From Acidobacteriaceae bacterium (GTDB lineage Bacteria > Acidobacteriota > Terriglobia > Terriglobales > Acidobacteriaceae): a DNA stretch of 64,000 bases. The position numbers and the translations under genes were made by a program. The DNA is taken from NCBI GenBank assembly GCA_003134855.1, contig PLCS01000007.1:443011-507010 (forward strand), given 5' to 3'. The notes under the pieces were generated by a model. It did not search any database. It was not told where the DNA came from and saw nothing but the letters and a program-made list of their open reading frames with translations. Below are positions 9,394 to 18,044 of the stretch, piece after piece (position 1 is the stretch's first letter; each line of letters starts with the position of its first letter).

Positions 9394-10803
9394 ATGAGCA
9401 CATCTCTTGTTCAGCCCCACTCCGCCACCTCCTGGAAGCAGGAAGTGAACCTGCGCCTTGCCGCGCACAGAAGCCGCAGAGGCTTGTCAAAGGCGCAGCC
9501 GCCCGCCCCTGCTCCCAGTAGTTGGCCTAAAGCCGACAGCCGCGGCGCACAGGCCGCCGCCCGCGTGGCCGCGCGCTATGCCCATGCCCCCAGCTACAGC
9601 CAGTTGCAGGCTATCGAAGATTTTGCCGCGGATCAACTTCCCGCAGTGAAGGGTCCGAGCTTCAGCCCGTACATAAGCCCGGCAAAATCAACGCGGGCTT
9701 TATCCCCTGAGGGATGTTTTTCGGACTTTTCGCAGGCCATTTTCCCGATTCCCGCAGCCGTCGCGGACCAGGCCGTTGCAGGCTTGTCGTCGGCCCCCGT
9801 CGCCCCGCGTCCGTGGGAGCCCGAAGCCCCGCCGCTTGTGCCCCCCTCTGTGCCCGAACGGGAGCCAGCCGCTGCGCCACCGCTGCCTGCGCCGTACGCG
9901 CTGCCGGTCTCGCTGGAGGCCTGGGAGAACGAATACTCTCACATCCGCCAGGAGCCTGACCTTCGTCTGCGCCCCATCGAGCCGGATTCAGTCTCAGCCG
10001 CTGCCCACGCCTCGCGGTATGAGGAGGGCTTTGCGTCTGTGGATGAAGACGGCTGGGAGCAGCATGAGCCGGCCGAATACTCCAGTGGTATTCATGCAAT
10101 AGAGCCGGTCGAGCCGGAAGAACACATCCACGCCAACCTCATCAAGTTTCCCCGTGAGCTGGTCGCCGTCCGCAAGCTGCGTCCGCGGCGGGTCGAGGGA
10201 CCGTTAGCGGTCGAGGGCCTGGAGAGGCAGTTGAGCATCTTCGAAGTGGACCCCGGCCCCCTCTTTGTCCAACCCGAAACGGCCCGGACCGAGCGCGCCG
10301 CCGCCTGGCCGGAGCCTGCATGGTCGGGCCTGAAGCTGGAGGCTCAACCCCACGACGAACCGGAGTACCAGGACGAGCCCGCCGCGCAGCCGGAGGTGCA
10401 ATTGGCGCCCATTGGCCACCGGCTGATGGCGGCCCTGGTGGATGGCGCACTCATTACCACGCTCTTCCTTGGGTCGGCTAGGGTGGTCGTGGCTGCCATC
10501 GCAACTCTGCCCGCGACCCGGATCATGGAAATCTGCGCGATATTTGCCTTCCTGCTCGTCGCCATGGTCTACCAGACGCTCTTCCTCACCCTCGCCGAGG
10601 CCACGCCGGGCATGAGGTTTGCCGGCATCTCCCTCTGCACCTTCGACGGCCAGATCCCCACCCCCGCGCAGTTGCGCAGCCGCCTGGGCGCGCTGCTCCT
10701 CTCCGTGGTTCCCGTGGGCCTGGGCCTGGCCTGGGCGCTCTTTGACGAAGACCACATCTGCTGGCACGACCGCCTTTCGCGAACCTATTTGCGCAAAAAC
10801 TGA
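9394..10803 (+). CDS. RDD-domain membrane protein with long proline-rich N-terminus
   Basis: 469 residues from ATG 9394. The first 330 residues are low-complexity, rich in Pro, Ala and Glu. The last 140 form an RDD domain with membrane helices: APIGHRLMAALVDGALITTL, then FAFLLVAMVYQTLFLTLAEATPG and LLLSVVPVGLGLAWALFDED. RDD proteins are poorly understood inner-membrane proteins, sometimes linked to ion transport. Oddly, codons at 9686-9715 (STRALSPEG) match a repeat that also lies inside trmD. The frame is open upstream to 9100, but that would place a signal-free tail before the ATG. Confidence 0.72.
   Translation: MSTSLVQPHSATSWKQEVNLRLAAHRSRRGLSKAQPPAPAPSSWPKADSRGAQAAARVAARYAHAPSYSQLQAIEDFAADQLPAVKGPSFSPYISPAKSTRALSPEGCFSDFSQAIFPIPAAVADQAVAGLSSAPVAPRPWEPEAPPLVPPSVPEREPAAAPPLPAPYALPVSLEAWENEYSHIRQEPDLRLRPIEPDSVSAAAHASRYEEGFASVDEDGWEQHEPAEYSSGIHAIEPVEPEEHIHANLIKFPRELVAVRKLRPRRVEGPLAVEGLERQLSIFEVDPGPLFVQPETARTERAAAWPEPAWSGLKLEAQPHDEPEYQDEPAAQPEVQLAPIGHRLMAALVDGALITTLFLGSARVVVAAIATLPATRIMEICAIFAFLLVAMVYQTLFLTLAEATPGMRFAGISLCTFDGQIPTPAQLRSRLGALLLSVVPVGLGLAWALFDEDHICWHDRLSRTYLRKN
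9686..9715 (+). repeat. Intragenic repeat shared with trmD (copy 1)
   Basis: 30 bases matching 21301-21330 at 26 positions and read in the same frame (STRALSPEG here, STRALAPEG in trmD). The core CGGGCTTTA-CCCC is palindromic. Confidence 0.65.
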
Positions 10804-10853
10804 GCCGTTGCCTGGAAACCCACTGGAGAATAGGCCGTAGCTCGCAACAAAAA

Positions 10854-10879
10854 CGCTGCCGGAAGGAATCCCGGCAGCG
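10854..10879 (-). terminator. Hairpin with T run on the minus strand
   Basis: A 9-bp stem (CGCTGCCGG / CCGGCAGCG) with an 8-base loop. On the minus strand it is followed by TTTTTG, so it would best stop transcription running leftward, antisense to the MNT/HEPN genes. On the plus strand it lies 50 bases after the RDD gene. Confidence 0.45.
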
Positions 10880-10945
10880 GTGAATGGGAGGCGATTCTCC
10901 AAGGCCGCTCTTGATTCCGGTAGGTCTCTGTGGCACAGTGGTGAT

Positions 10946-11242
10946 ATGGACAGGGGTTCTGTGCTTCAGACGTTGCGACAGCATGAACCGGAACTGCAGG
11001 CGGCCGGTATCCTGCACCTGCGTTTATTTGGCTCGGTTGCGCGCGGCGATTCTTCGCCCCACTCCGACGTGGATCTCATTGCCGATTTCGACCGCTCAAA
11101 GCGTCTCACACTGTTTGACATGGCTCGGCTGGAAGGCCGACTCAGCGACTTGCTGGGAGGGAAGGTGGATCTTTCTCCCGCCGGATCGATGAAAGAGCGA
11201 GTCCTGGCGCGTGCTTTGCGGGAGGCTGTTCATGCCTTTTGA
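10946..11242 (+). CDS. MNT-type nucleotidyltransferase (antitoxin of HEPN/MNT pair)
   Basis: 98 residues from ATG 10946. It carries the nucleotidyltransferase signature LRLFGSVARG followed by SDVDLIADF, that is GSxxRG plus DxD. The small size and the overlapping HEPN gene identify an MntA-type partner. In studied pairs, MNT proteins AMPylate the HEPN toxin on tyrosines and silence it. The frame could begin at 10880, but those 22 extra residues resemble no MNT N-terminus. Start and stop overlap the HEPN gene by 11 bases, which indicates coupled translation. Confidence 0.82.
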   Translation: MDRGSVLQTLRQHEPELQAAGILHLRLFGSVARGDSSPHSDVDLIADFDRSKRLTLFDMARLEGRLSDLLGGKVDLSPAGSMKERVLARALREAVHAF

Positions 11243-11579
11243 GGATGCGAGATCCCACCTCGAAGACATCCTCGACAGCATTCATTCCATTCAGCAATTC
11301 GTCCATGGCATGGACCGGGAGGCCTATTACCGGGACGAAAAGACCCAGGCCGCAGTGGAGCGAAAGTTGCTTATTCTCAGTGAGGCAGCTATCCGTCTGA
11401 AAGATAACGCGGAAGTTCTCTGCCCTGAGGTTCCCTGGCGCGACATACGCGGGAGCGGCAATTGGCTCCGCCATCAATACGACAGCGTGGATGTGGAAAC
11501 AATATGGAACACTGTCCAGGATGGATTGCCTCCTCTCAAGGCTGCCGTTGAAAAGGCGCTTGCATTAGCCGGGGATTAA
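11232..11579 (+). CDS. HEPN-domain protein (DUF86/HepT-like toxin)
   Basis: 115 residues from ATG 11232, inside the end of the MNT gene. The helical HEPN fold shows the family pattern near residues 70-95: WRDIRGSGNWLRHQYDSVD, containing an arginine-rich stretch, the LRHxY core and a conserved aspartate. HEPN proteins of this group are RNases neutralised by the adjacent nucleotidyltransferase. The tyrosine in RHQY is the expected AMPylation target by analogy. The stop overlaps the end of the convergent acetyltransferase gene by four bases. Confidence 0.82.
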   Translation: MPFEDARSHLEDILDSIHSIQQFVHGMDREAYYRDEKTQAAVERKLLILSEAAIRLKDNAEVLCPEVPWRDIRGSGNWLRHQYDSVDVETIWNTVQDGLPPLKAAVEKALALAGD

Positions 11580-12073
11580 AGCTGTTTGGACATGACAATG
11601 CAGTGGCATTCGTTCCCGGGTTTGAGAGGGCGAGGGGAGTGGAACTCCTCGGCGCCGGTTTCGACGTAGCCGTGGCGGCGATAGATGGGCGGCAGTTCGG
11701 GGCGGAGGCTGAGGACAAGGATGTCAACGGCTTCGCATCCCTGATGGCGCAGATGCTCCTCGGCGGCCTCCATGATACGCATTCCGAGGCCCCGGTTCTG
11801 GCGAGCGGGATCGACGGCCAGCTGGCCCAGATAGCCGCGCTTGCCGCGCACCTCCGTGTAGACGCAGCCGAGAAGCTGGCCGTTGCCGTCTTCGGCGGTC
11901 AGGACAACGCCCTTCCGCATCATCGCCGCCAGACGCTCCTCGTCCGTACGCGTTCCGGCAAAGAAGGTTTCGATGGAGTAGGCGGCGTTGATCAGCGGAA
12001 TCAAATGCGCACGGTCGGCGGCCGTGGCCGAGCGGATGCGGAGGGCGGGGGCAGGGATCACGCATTCTGACAT
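11576..12073 (-). CDS. GNAT-family N-acetyltransferase
   Basis: 165 residues. The GNAT fold is recognisable from the N-terminal RIRSATAADRAHLIPLINAA, the central beta-strand segment LLGCVYTEVRGKRGYLGQLA, and the acetyl-CoA motif VDPARQNRGLGMRIMEAAEE (Q/RxxGxG/A type). It should transfer acetyl from acetyl-CoA to an amine. The substrate cannot be deduced. It stands alone on the minus strand, convergent with and overlapping the HEPN gene. Confidence 0.85.
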   Translation of the reverse strand: MSECVIPAPALRIRSATAADRAHLIPLINAAYSIETFFAGTRTDEERLAAMMRKGVVLTAEDGNGQLLGCVYTEVRGKRGYLGQLAVDPARQNRGLGMRIMEAAEEHLRHQGCEAVDILVLSLRPELPPIYRRHGYVETGAEEFHSPRPLKPGNECHCIVMSKQL

Positions 12074-12215
12074 TGGGAGCGGTCCTCTCTATCCATTTTG
12101 CACGGGCGGCGGCCGGAGCCTGAGGCCGGTTCACTGATTACCGGAGATATATGCGGAACTTTTCAGCATATTTGTTCGTAGCTCCCGGTGACAACTCGTT
12201 CAAGAGGTAGAAGGA

Positions 12216-13712
12216 ATGAAGATATCCGCCATCTTGCTTATGACATTGTTCCCGGCTCTGGCCCCGGCTGCTTACGGGCAGATTGAGAAGACCAACCCGG
12301 TTTGGATCACCGATGTCATCATCATTTCGCCAGAGAAGCTGAACCATATCGACAAGGGCAGTGTGCTGATCAAAGACGGGCGCATCGTGAGTGTCGAGCG
12401 AAATCCGAGAGCGAAGAAGCCTGCCGGAGCAGCGGTTTTCTCAGGGCATGGAGAATATCTGATTCCCGGACTGATCGATTCACACGTTCACCTTGCTTCA
12501 GTTCCTGGTATGCCGTCCGGTCTGAGCACAGATGAAAAGAAGATCGTCAATGAATACTTCCAGCAACTTCCTCGTTCGTACTTGTACTTTGGCTATACGA
12601 CGCTAGTAGACCTGGCCGTCGTTGACCAACAAGTGCTGGACGATTTTCGCCAGGCTCCCCTGCATCCGGATTTATATGATTGCGCCGGATCGCTGCCGAT
12701 TGCCAACGGATACCCGATGTCGTTTGCACCGCCAGCCGTACGGTTCAAGTCTTTCCCAAATTTCATCTACGACGCACGGCAGGCGGACCACATTCCGCCT
12801 GAATATAAGCCCGAGGAGCACACGCCCGCCGCGGATGTCGCCCGCGTCAAGAGCGCCGGTGGAGTTTGCGTGAAGACCTACTTCGAGCGCGGATTTGCCA
12901 GCGACAAGAACCTGCCGGTCATGACTGCGGATACCCTCGCTCAGATACGCAAGGCGGCTAGCGATAACGGCCTGGTGCTTATGATTCATGCCAACGGCTT
13001 TGAGGCGCAGAAATTCGCCGTCAATGGAAACGTAGACGTGATCGCACACGGTATGTGGAAATGGGGAGAGTTCAACGCGAAGCCCGCATTGCCCGACCAA
13101 ATCAAGCAGTTGCTGGATCAGATCGTGGCCAGGCGCATCGGCTACCAGCCGACGATCCAGGTACTGTACGGCGAGACGGCGTATTTCGATCCCGAATACC
13201 TGAAAATGAAGGCCGTGACAAAGGTCGCGCCGAAAGAAATGGTGGAGTGGTTCCAGTCTCCGGCTGGAAAGTGGTTTGGAAAAGAAGTGAATGAGGACAA
13301 TGAGCCGGATGCCGCCTTTGTAGGCGAGTACGAGCAAGGCCCATTTCGCCGGGTGCGACAGGTGGTTGCGTATCTGGCCAGCAAAGACGCTAATTTCCTC
13401 TTTGGCACGGATACGCCGTCGAGCCCTACCTATGGAAATCTACCCGGTTTGAATGGGTATATGGAAATGAAGCAACTGCTCAAGGCGGGGATGTCACTTG
13501 AGCAGATCTTCAAGGCCGCCACCATCAGCAATGCGCGGGAGTTCAAGTTGGAGTCGCAAGTGGGCAGCATCGAGCCGGGGAAAGTCGCCAATCTTGTGCT
13601 GATGAAGCAATCGCCATTGGAGACAGTGGACGCATACGACCGCATCACCATGGTTTGGGTGCATGGAAAGGCGATTTCCCGCGACAGTTTGGCCGCCGAT
13701 GCAAACAAATGA
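12216..13712 (+). CDS. Secreted amidohydrolase-family metal-dependent hydrolase
   Basis: 498 residues with an N-terminal signal peptide (MKISAILLMTLFPALAPAAYG). Amidohydrolase metal ligands are in order: IDSHVHL (HxH) near residue 90, LMIHANG and DVIAHGMWKWGEF in the middle, and FLFGTDTPSS (catalytic Asp) near residue 400. The C-terminal composite domain (GSIEPGKVANLVLM) is typical of imidazolonepropionase- and prolidase-like members. An exported version points to hydrolysis of a cyclic or peptide amide in the periplasm; the substrate is unknown. An AGGTAGAAGGA ribosome-binding site precedes the ATG. It is a single gene with no obvious partners. Confidence 0.85.
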   Translation: MKISAILLMTLFPALAPAAYGQIEKTNPVWITDVIIISPEKLNHIDKGSVLIKDGRIVSVERNPRAKKPAGAAVFSGHGEYLIPGLIDSHVHLASVPGMPSGLSTDEKKIVNEYFQQLPRSYLYFGYTTLVDLAVVDQQVLDDFRQAPLHPDLYDCAGSLPIANGYPMSFAPPAVRFKSFPNFIYDARQADHIPPEYKPEEHTPAADVARVKSAGGVCVKTYFERGFASDKNLPVMTADTLAQIRKAASDNGLVLMIHANGFEAQKFAVNGNVDVIAHGMWKWGEFNAKPALPDQIKQLLDQIVARRIGYQPTIQVLYGETAYFDPEYLKMKAVTKVAPKEMVEWFQSPAGKWFGKEVNEDNEPDAAFVGEYEQGPFRRVRQVVAYLASKDANFLFGTDTPSSPTYGNLPGLNGYMEMKQLLKAGMSLEQIFKAATISNAREFKLESQVGSIEPGKVANLVLMKQSPLETVDAYDRITMVWVHGKAISRDSLAADANK

Positions 13713-13878
13713 TCCGTTGTCTCAAACGGCATCCAAGTGTTCCGGTTGCGGGCAGTTGGCCGTCAAGCCGGAAACAGACGTGGAGGCTGGGTGCAAGAGG
13801 CCTGGGGTGTCTTCTTCGGCTGGGCGGGGAGTGGGTTTGTGCATTGACTCTCCGCCGCCAGCGCCGTAGGCTCATAGC

Positions 13879-14454
13879 ATGGAATTCAAGGTAGGTGAAC
13901 TGGAACGGGAGCCGATCGACTTTGACCTGCAAGTGGCGCCGGGAGCGGTCGATCTGGGCGAGGAGGCCGAGCAGCAGGGGCCGCTGGCTGCCTCCGGCCA
14001 TGCCGAGGTGCTGCACGAGCACCGGGGTCCGAGGGAGATTGTGGCCGACATCCGGCTCCGGGGCCGCTTTGCCGGCCGCTTTCAGGTGCCCTGCGCGCGC
14101 TGCGTCGAGCCGGTCGAGATTCCTCTGGCCGCCGATTACGACCTCATCTTCCGCCCCGCGGCCGCCGACGCCGATGCCCCGGAACGCTCCATTACGGCGC
14201 AGGAGACCGAAATCGGGTATTATTTAGGAGACAGTCTTTCGCTTGAGGATGTGCTGCGCGAGCAGGTGCTTTTGTCCCTGCCGGTCAAAACATTGTGCAA
14301 GCCCGACTGCAAGGGACTTTGCCCGCGCTGCGGCGAAAATCGCAACAGCCGGCCTTGCTCCTGCGACGTGGGTCCGAGCGACCCCCGCTGGGCAGCGCTG
14401 GCCGGTCTTCGCAGCCGGATTGAGTCCACAGAGAATAGCCCCAAGACGAATTGA
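13879..14454 (+). CDS. DUF177 / YceD family protein
   Basis: 191 residues. Family features are the central FAGRFQVPCARCVEPVEIPL and DYDLIF, and the C-terminal cysteine cluster KTLCKPDCKGLCPRCGENRN, a probable zinc site. DUF177 proteins are encoded before rpmF in most bacteria and have been tied to 23S rRNA or 50S subunit accumulation. Here rpmF begins 76 bases downstream and plsX follows, which is the classic order. No strong ribosome-binding site precedes this ATG. Confidence 0.9.
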   Translation: MEFKVGELEREPIDFDLQVAPGAVDLGEEAEQQGPLAASGHAEVLHEHRGPREIVADIRLRGRFAGRFQVPCARCVEPVEIPLAADYDLIFRPAAADADAPERSITAQETEIGYYLGDSLSLEDVLREQVLLSLPVKTLCKPDCKGLCPRCGENRNSRPCSCDVGPSDPRWAALAGLRSRIESTENSPKTN

Positions 14455-14530
14455 GGGTGCTCGCCCGCGCCATTCGGCTGCCGGAATTCGCGTCGGTTGA
14501 AGCGGGTCGAGTGACGAAAGGAATTTTGCA

Positions 14531-14719
14531 ATGCCGAATCCGAAGAGGCGCCATTCGACGCGCCGCACCGCACTCCGCCGCAGCCACGACTTTCTCACCG
14601 CCGTGGGCGTCTCCGAGTGCCCCGCCTGCCACGAGAAGAAGCTGCCCCATCGCGCCTGTCCCAAGTGCGGCGAGTACAAGGGCCGCGCCGTGATTGATGT
14701 CAAGGAAGAAGCCAAGTAG
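14531..14719 (+). CDS. rpmF: 50S ribosomal protein L32
   Basis: 62 residues: [20 protein letters not shown], then [20 protein letters not shown] with a four-cysteine zinc knuckle (CxxC...CxxC). L32 is a structural protein of the large ribosomal subunit. AAGGAA lies upstream at normal spacing. It sits between DUF177 and plsX and is presumably co-transcribed with both. Confidence 0.97.
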   Translation: MPNPKRRHSTRRTALRRSHDFLTAVGVSECPACHEKKLPHRACPKCGEYKGRAVIDVKEEAK

Positions 14720-14730
14720 TCTTCGCTCCC

Positions 14731-15807
14731 ATGCTCATCGATATTGCGCTTGACGCCGTTGGCACCGACAAAGCTCCGGAAGCGGAGATTCGCGGGGCCA
14801 TCCTCGCCTGCAAGGCTCTGCCCGTGCGGGTCCACCTGGTGGGGCCGGAGGCGGAGCTGCGCGACCTGCTCGACGAGGCTCTGGGCAACGATGACCTGCC
14901 CATCGTCATCCACAATGCCACGGAACGCATCGGCATGGAAGAGAAGGCGGCGCACGCGGTTCGTACCAAAAAAGACAGCTCGATTCGCGTAGGGCTCAAG
15001 CTGGTGCGCGATGGCGTGGCGGCTGGCTTTGTCACCGCCGGAAACACCGGCGCGGCCATGGCCACCGCCAAGATGGTGCTGGGCGCGCTGCCCGGCGTGG
15101 ACCGGCCGGCGCTGGCGATACCCATGCCCAGCTCCAAGGGCAATCCCTGCGTGCTGCTCGACGTGGGCGCCAACGTGGACTGCAAAGCCAACAACTTGGC
15201 GCAATTTGCCGTGATGGGCGAAATCTATGCCCGCAGCGTGCTCAAGATAGAGTCGCCGCGCGTCGGCTTGCTCAATGTCGGCGAGGAAGAATCCAAGGGC
15301 AACGACCTGACCCGCGAGGCCTTTCCGCTGCTCAAAGCGCTGCCCATCCGCTTCGTTGGCAACGTCGAGGGCCGCGACATCTTCTCCGGCCAGGCGGACG
15401 TGATTGTCTGCGACGGCTTTGTCGGCAATGTGGCGCTGAAGACCAGCGAGGGCGTGGGCCGCTTTGTGCGCGATGTGCTGCGCGAGTCGCTGAAGCGCAC
15501 CGTCACCGCCCAGGTGGGCGCGCTGCTCTCGCGCAAGGCCTTCAACGAATTCCGCCAGCGCCTGGACTATCGCGAGTACGGCGGCGCGCATCTGCTGGGT
15601 GTGCGCGGGGTCTGCATCATCGGCCACGGCTCCTCGAACGACCGCGCCATCTACAACGGCATTCGCGTGGCCTATGAATCGGCCAAGGGAGGCACCATCC
15701 AGAGCATCGAAGCCGAGTTCGCCAGCCGTCCCAAGGTTGCCGCCCCCACAGCCGGCCCGGAAGTTATTGCGGATGCGGCTGCCAAACCAGGCGTGCCCAT
15801 CCAGTAA
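14731..15807 (+). CDS. plsX: Phosphate acyltransferase PlsX
   Basis: 358 residues. PlsX converts acyl-ACP and phosphate to acyl-phosphate for phospholipid synthesis. Family signatures are the N-terminal [19 protein letters not shown] (usually DAMGGD), [58 protein letters not shown] and [16 protein letters not shown]. The ATG lies 11 bases after rpmF with no clear ribosome-binding site, so coupling to rpmF is likely. The alanine/valine-rich C-terminal tail is slightly longer than usual. Confidence 0.96.
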   Translation: MLIDIALDAVGTDKAPEAEIRGAILACKALPVRVHLVGPEAELRDLLDEALGNDDLPIVIHNATERIGMEEKAAHAVRTKKDSSIRVGLKLVRDGVAAGFVTAGNTGAAMATAKMVLGALPGVDRPALAIPMPSSKGNPCVLLDVGANVDCKANNLAQFAVMGEIYARSVLKIESPRVGLLNVGEEESKGNDLTREAFPLLKALPIRFVGNVEGRDIFSGQADVIVCDGFVGNVALKTSEGVGRFVRDVLRESLKRTVTAQVGALLSRKAFNEFRQRLDYREYGGAHLLGVRGVCIIGHGSSNDRAIYNGIRVAYESAKGGTIQSIEAEFASRPKVAAPTAGPEVIADAAAKPGVPIQ

Positions 15808-15814
15808 AGGCCTT

Positions 15815-16003
15815 ATGCCAGATGATTCCAAACAATCCTTCGCGTTGGCCCCGTCCGTGATGAATCAGTTGGCCTGCCCGGCCTGCCTGGGCGCTCTTCG
15901 CCTGGAAGAGAGCAAACTGCTTTGCGTGGAGTGTGGCCGCGCTTATCCGATTGTGGATGGAATTCCGGTGCTGATCTCCGGGCGCGAGAATCCGCTTCTC
16001 TAA
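15815..16003 (+). CDS. Trm112-family small zinc protein
   Basis: 62 residues from ATG 15815, seven bases after plsX. It has the Trm112 pattern CPACLGALRLEESKLLCVEC (CxxC...CxxC), then GRAYPIVDGIPVLI. Such proteins act as small activators or partners of methyltransferases and are also annotated as DUF343/YcaR-like. The position after plsX suggests it belongs to the DUF177-rpmF-plsX transcript. Its end overlaps the convergent hypothetical gene by four bases. A start at the internal MNQLACP is possible. Confidence 0.82.
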   Translation: MPDDSKQSFALAPSVMNQLACPACLGALRLEESKLLCVECGRAYPIVDGIPVLISGRENPLL

Positions 16004-16326
16004 GAAATATTGATTTCTGGTGCTTTGGCCATCTTCTCGGCGTAGATTTTCAGCCATTCCTCGGTGGACACAAAGCGCCTATTTTCCTCATTATCCGCCC
16101 ATATCCACCAACCGCCGGCCATCTCATGCAAATGCTTGAGGCGAGTCAATTCGCGCTCCTGCATCCCCCACCCGAAATCCACATTGCCGGTGATTACGGC
16201 TGTCCAGAGTGAGTATTCGAGGTCATTCAGCCAACCGGCGCACCAGTAGTCTTCACTCATATCCTCCATCATCCGAAGAAGCGTTTCCCGGACCAGTTCA
16301 TCGTGGGTTGGGTGTTCGTAGCTCAT
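16000..16326 (-). CDS. Hypothetical protein, Trp-rich
   Basis: 108 residues from ATG 16326 (MSYEHPTHDELVRETLLRMM). No domain is recognised. It is acidic and unusually rich in tryptophan (YWCAGWLNDLEYSLWTAV, MAGGWWIWADNEENR), with no signal peptide or membrane segment. The look recalls small cytoplasmic immunity-type or stand-alone proteins, but nothing in the neighbourhood supports a toxin link. A longer start at 16413 is open but has no support. Confidence 0.6.
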   Translation of the reverse strand: MSYEHPTHDELVRETLLRMMEDMSEDYWCAGWLNDLEYSLWTAVITGNVDFGWGMQERELTRLKHLHEMAGGWWIWADNEENRRFVSTEEWLKIYAEKMAKAPEINIS

Positions 16327-16384
16327 GAATTGATTATCGGCGCTATTTCGGTTTATCAAGCGGACTGCCGCAAGAATTATGCAT

Positions 16385-16549
16385 CTACCGTCGGTGATAG
16401 AAGGGCAGCACAATCATCAGGGCAAAGCCGATCGCCGCGGCCAGCGCCAGAACCAGCAGCCCATAGAGCAGCACAAGATTCGGACCTTTGCCTGGGTCTT
16501 CCTCGTGATCGTCGCCGGAGCGGGCCGGCTCGCGCTCGCGCTCACTCAT
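16385..16549 (-). CDS. Small single-pass membrane protein coupled to ABC permease
   Basis: 54 residues: a charged N-terminus (MSEREREPARSGDDHEEDPG), then one membrane helix (LVLLYGLLVLALAAAIGFAL) and the short tail FYHRR. Its ATG lies inside the end of the permease gene (overlap 16542-16549), a typical coupling arrangement. No family is recognised. It could be a regulatory or stabilising subunit of the permease, by inference from coupling only. Confidence 0.6.
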   Translation of the reverse strand: MSEREREPARSGDDHEEDPGKGPNLVLLYGLLVLALAAAIGFALMIVLPFYHRR

Positions 16550-17816
16550 ACTTCAGCGACTCCACAGGGTCCATCTGCGCGGCGCGGGTGGCGGGAATGG
16601 TACCGAAGATCACGCCGACCAGCATTGCCGCGGCCAGAGCGATGGCCACCGACCAGGGCGAGATCGGCACCACGTAGTCGGAGAAGAAGCGAACGGCCAG
16701 TGGCGCCGCCAATCCGACAGCGGTGCCCACCAGGCCGCCGATCAGCGAGATGATGATCGCCTCGGCCAGAAACTGGTACTTGATCTCGCGGTAGGTGGCG
16801 CCCAGAGCCTTGCGGATGCCGATCTCGCGGGTGCGCGCCCGCACTGTGGCCAGCATGATGTTCATGATGCCCACCCCACCCACCGCCATCGTCACCGCAG
16901 CCACGGCCACCAGCAGCAGCGTGAGATACCACATGATCTTGTCGGCCATCACCAGCAGCTCCTTCATGGTTTGCGCCTGGTAGACGGAGTTGGGGCGGTG
17001 GCGCGCGCGCACGATGCGCACGATCTCCTTGGCCGCGTCGGGAACCTCGTCCATCGTGCGCATGGAAAAGTAAATCTGGTTCACATTTTCCGTCCCCGTG
17101 AAGTAGCGGGCCACGGAATAGGGAATCAGGATCGTCTGGTCCTCAATCTCCGATACGCCAAAGTCGGTCACGCTCTCCTTGAAGACGCCGATGATGGTGA
17201 AGGGAATGCCGCTGATCTCGAAGTTCGAGCCGACGGCCGCGTCGTCGCTGCCGAAGCGATCGCGGGCAAAGAGCTCGGTGACCACGGCACATTTAATGTG
17301 AGCCGTGTCGTCGGTCTCGTCCAGAAAGCGGCCCACCGGCACCACCAGGTTGCGGATCTGCTGGTACTGCGGACTCACGCCCAGCACCAGCGTGTCCTTG
17401 TTGACGCCGCCGCCGAAGTTGATGCGGTCGTGCATGGTGAGAATGGGCGAGGAGTAGAGCACGCCGGGAACCTGCGCCAGCACGGCCTTCTCGTCGTCGC
17501 GGGTGAGGTAGTCGTCGTAGAGCACGCGCTCCGACGCGGTTGAGCCGCCGCCGGTATATTCCAGCTCGACCGAATTGGTCTCGACCTTCTGGATCTCCTC
17601 CATGATGAAGCGCCGGCCGGTCAGCCCGATGGTCACCACCAGGATCACCGAGGCGGTGCCGATCACCATTCCTAGTGCCGTCAGGGCAAAGCGCACCTTG
17701 TTGGAGCGGAAGCTGTCCGCGGCCAGCTTCAGAATCTCGCTCAGCACCATGGTGTGGCGGGCGCTCAGCAGAGTCTCCTGAAAGGCATGATGGCGGGCCT
17801 GTTCGCTCGGTTGCAT
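16542..17816 (-). CDS. MacB/FtsX-type ABC transporter permease
   Basis: 424 residues with four membrane helices in the FtsX plan: one at about residues 45-70 (FALTALGMVIGTASVILVVT), a large periplasmic MacB-type domain (about 75-290), then three helices (LTLLLVAVAAVTMAVGGVGI, IIISLIGGLVGTAVGLAAPL, SVAIALAAAMLVGVIFGTIP) and the family end PATRAAQMDPVESLKYE. Such permeases drive mechanotransmission or tripartite export with a MacB-like ATPase, but no ATPase gene lies in this window. It is translationally coupled to the 54-residue protein. Confidence 0.88.
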   Translation of the reverse strand: MQPSEQARHHAFQETLLSARHTMVLSEILKLAADSFRSNKVRFALTALGMVIGTASVILVVTIGLTGRRFIMEEIQKVETNSVELEYTGGGSTASERVLYDDYLTRDDEKAVLAQVPGVLYSSPILTMHDRINFGGGVNKDTLVLGVSPQYQQIRNLVVPVGRFLDETDDTAHIKCAVVTELFARDRFGSDDAAVGSNFEISGIPFTIIGVFKESVTDFGVSEIEDQTILIPYSVARYFTGTENVNQIYFSMRTMDEVPDAAKEIVRIVRARHRPNSVYQAQTMKELLVMADKIMWYLTLLLVAVAAVTMAVGGVGIMNIMLATVRARTREIGIRKALGATYREIKYQFLAEAIIISLIGGLVGTAVGLAAPLAVRFFSDYVVPISPWSVAIALAAAMLVGVIFGTIPATRAAQMDPVESLKYE

Positions 17817-17825
17817 AACTACAGC

Positions 17826-17880
17826 TTACAGTTGTCAGTTCTCAGTTGTCAGTTCTCAGTTCTCAGTTGTCGGTGGTCAG
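17826..17880. repeat. Tandem CAGTTGTCAGTTCT-type simple repeat
   Basis: Repeated units of CAGTTGTCAGTTCT / CAGTTCT lie just upstream of the permease start. A related fragment (TGAAAACTGAGAACTG) recurs inverted at about 17971-17986. Confidence 0.6.
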
Positions 17881-17990
17881 TGAATTGGGAGAATGGGCCG
17901 TACGAAGAGCAATCTTTTAGAAATGATGTACAGAATGCCTGCTGTGTGCTGATTCCAGCCAATTGACATCTGAAAACTGAGAACTGTCGT

Positions 17991-18020
17991 AAAAAAAAGA
18001 CCCCGGCCGGAGCCGGAGTC
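17991..18020 (-). terminator. Rho-independent terminator of rplS
   Basis: On the minus strand this is a 9-bp stem (GACTCCGGC / GCCGGGGTC with one G-T pair), a 4-base loop, then eight T residues. It starts 25 bases after the rplS stop. Confidence 0.9.
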
Positions 18021-18044
18021 GTCGTGCAATAAAGCTGGAGAGGC

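Noticed and set aside
14224-15831. 535-codon open frame on the minus strand
   Set aside because: Antisense to DUF177-rpmF-plsX, which are certain genes; no motifs.
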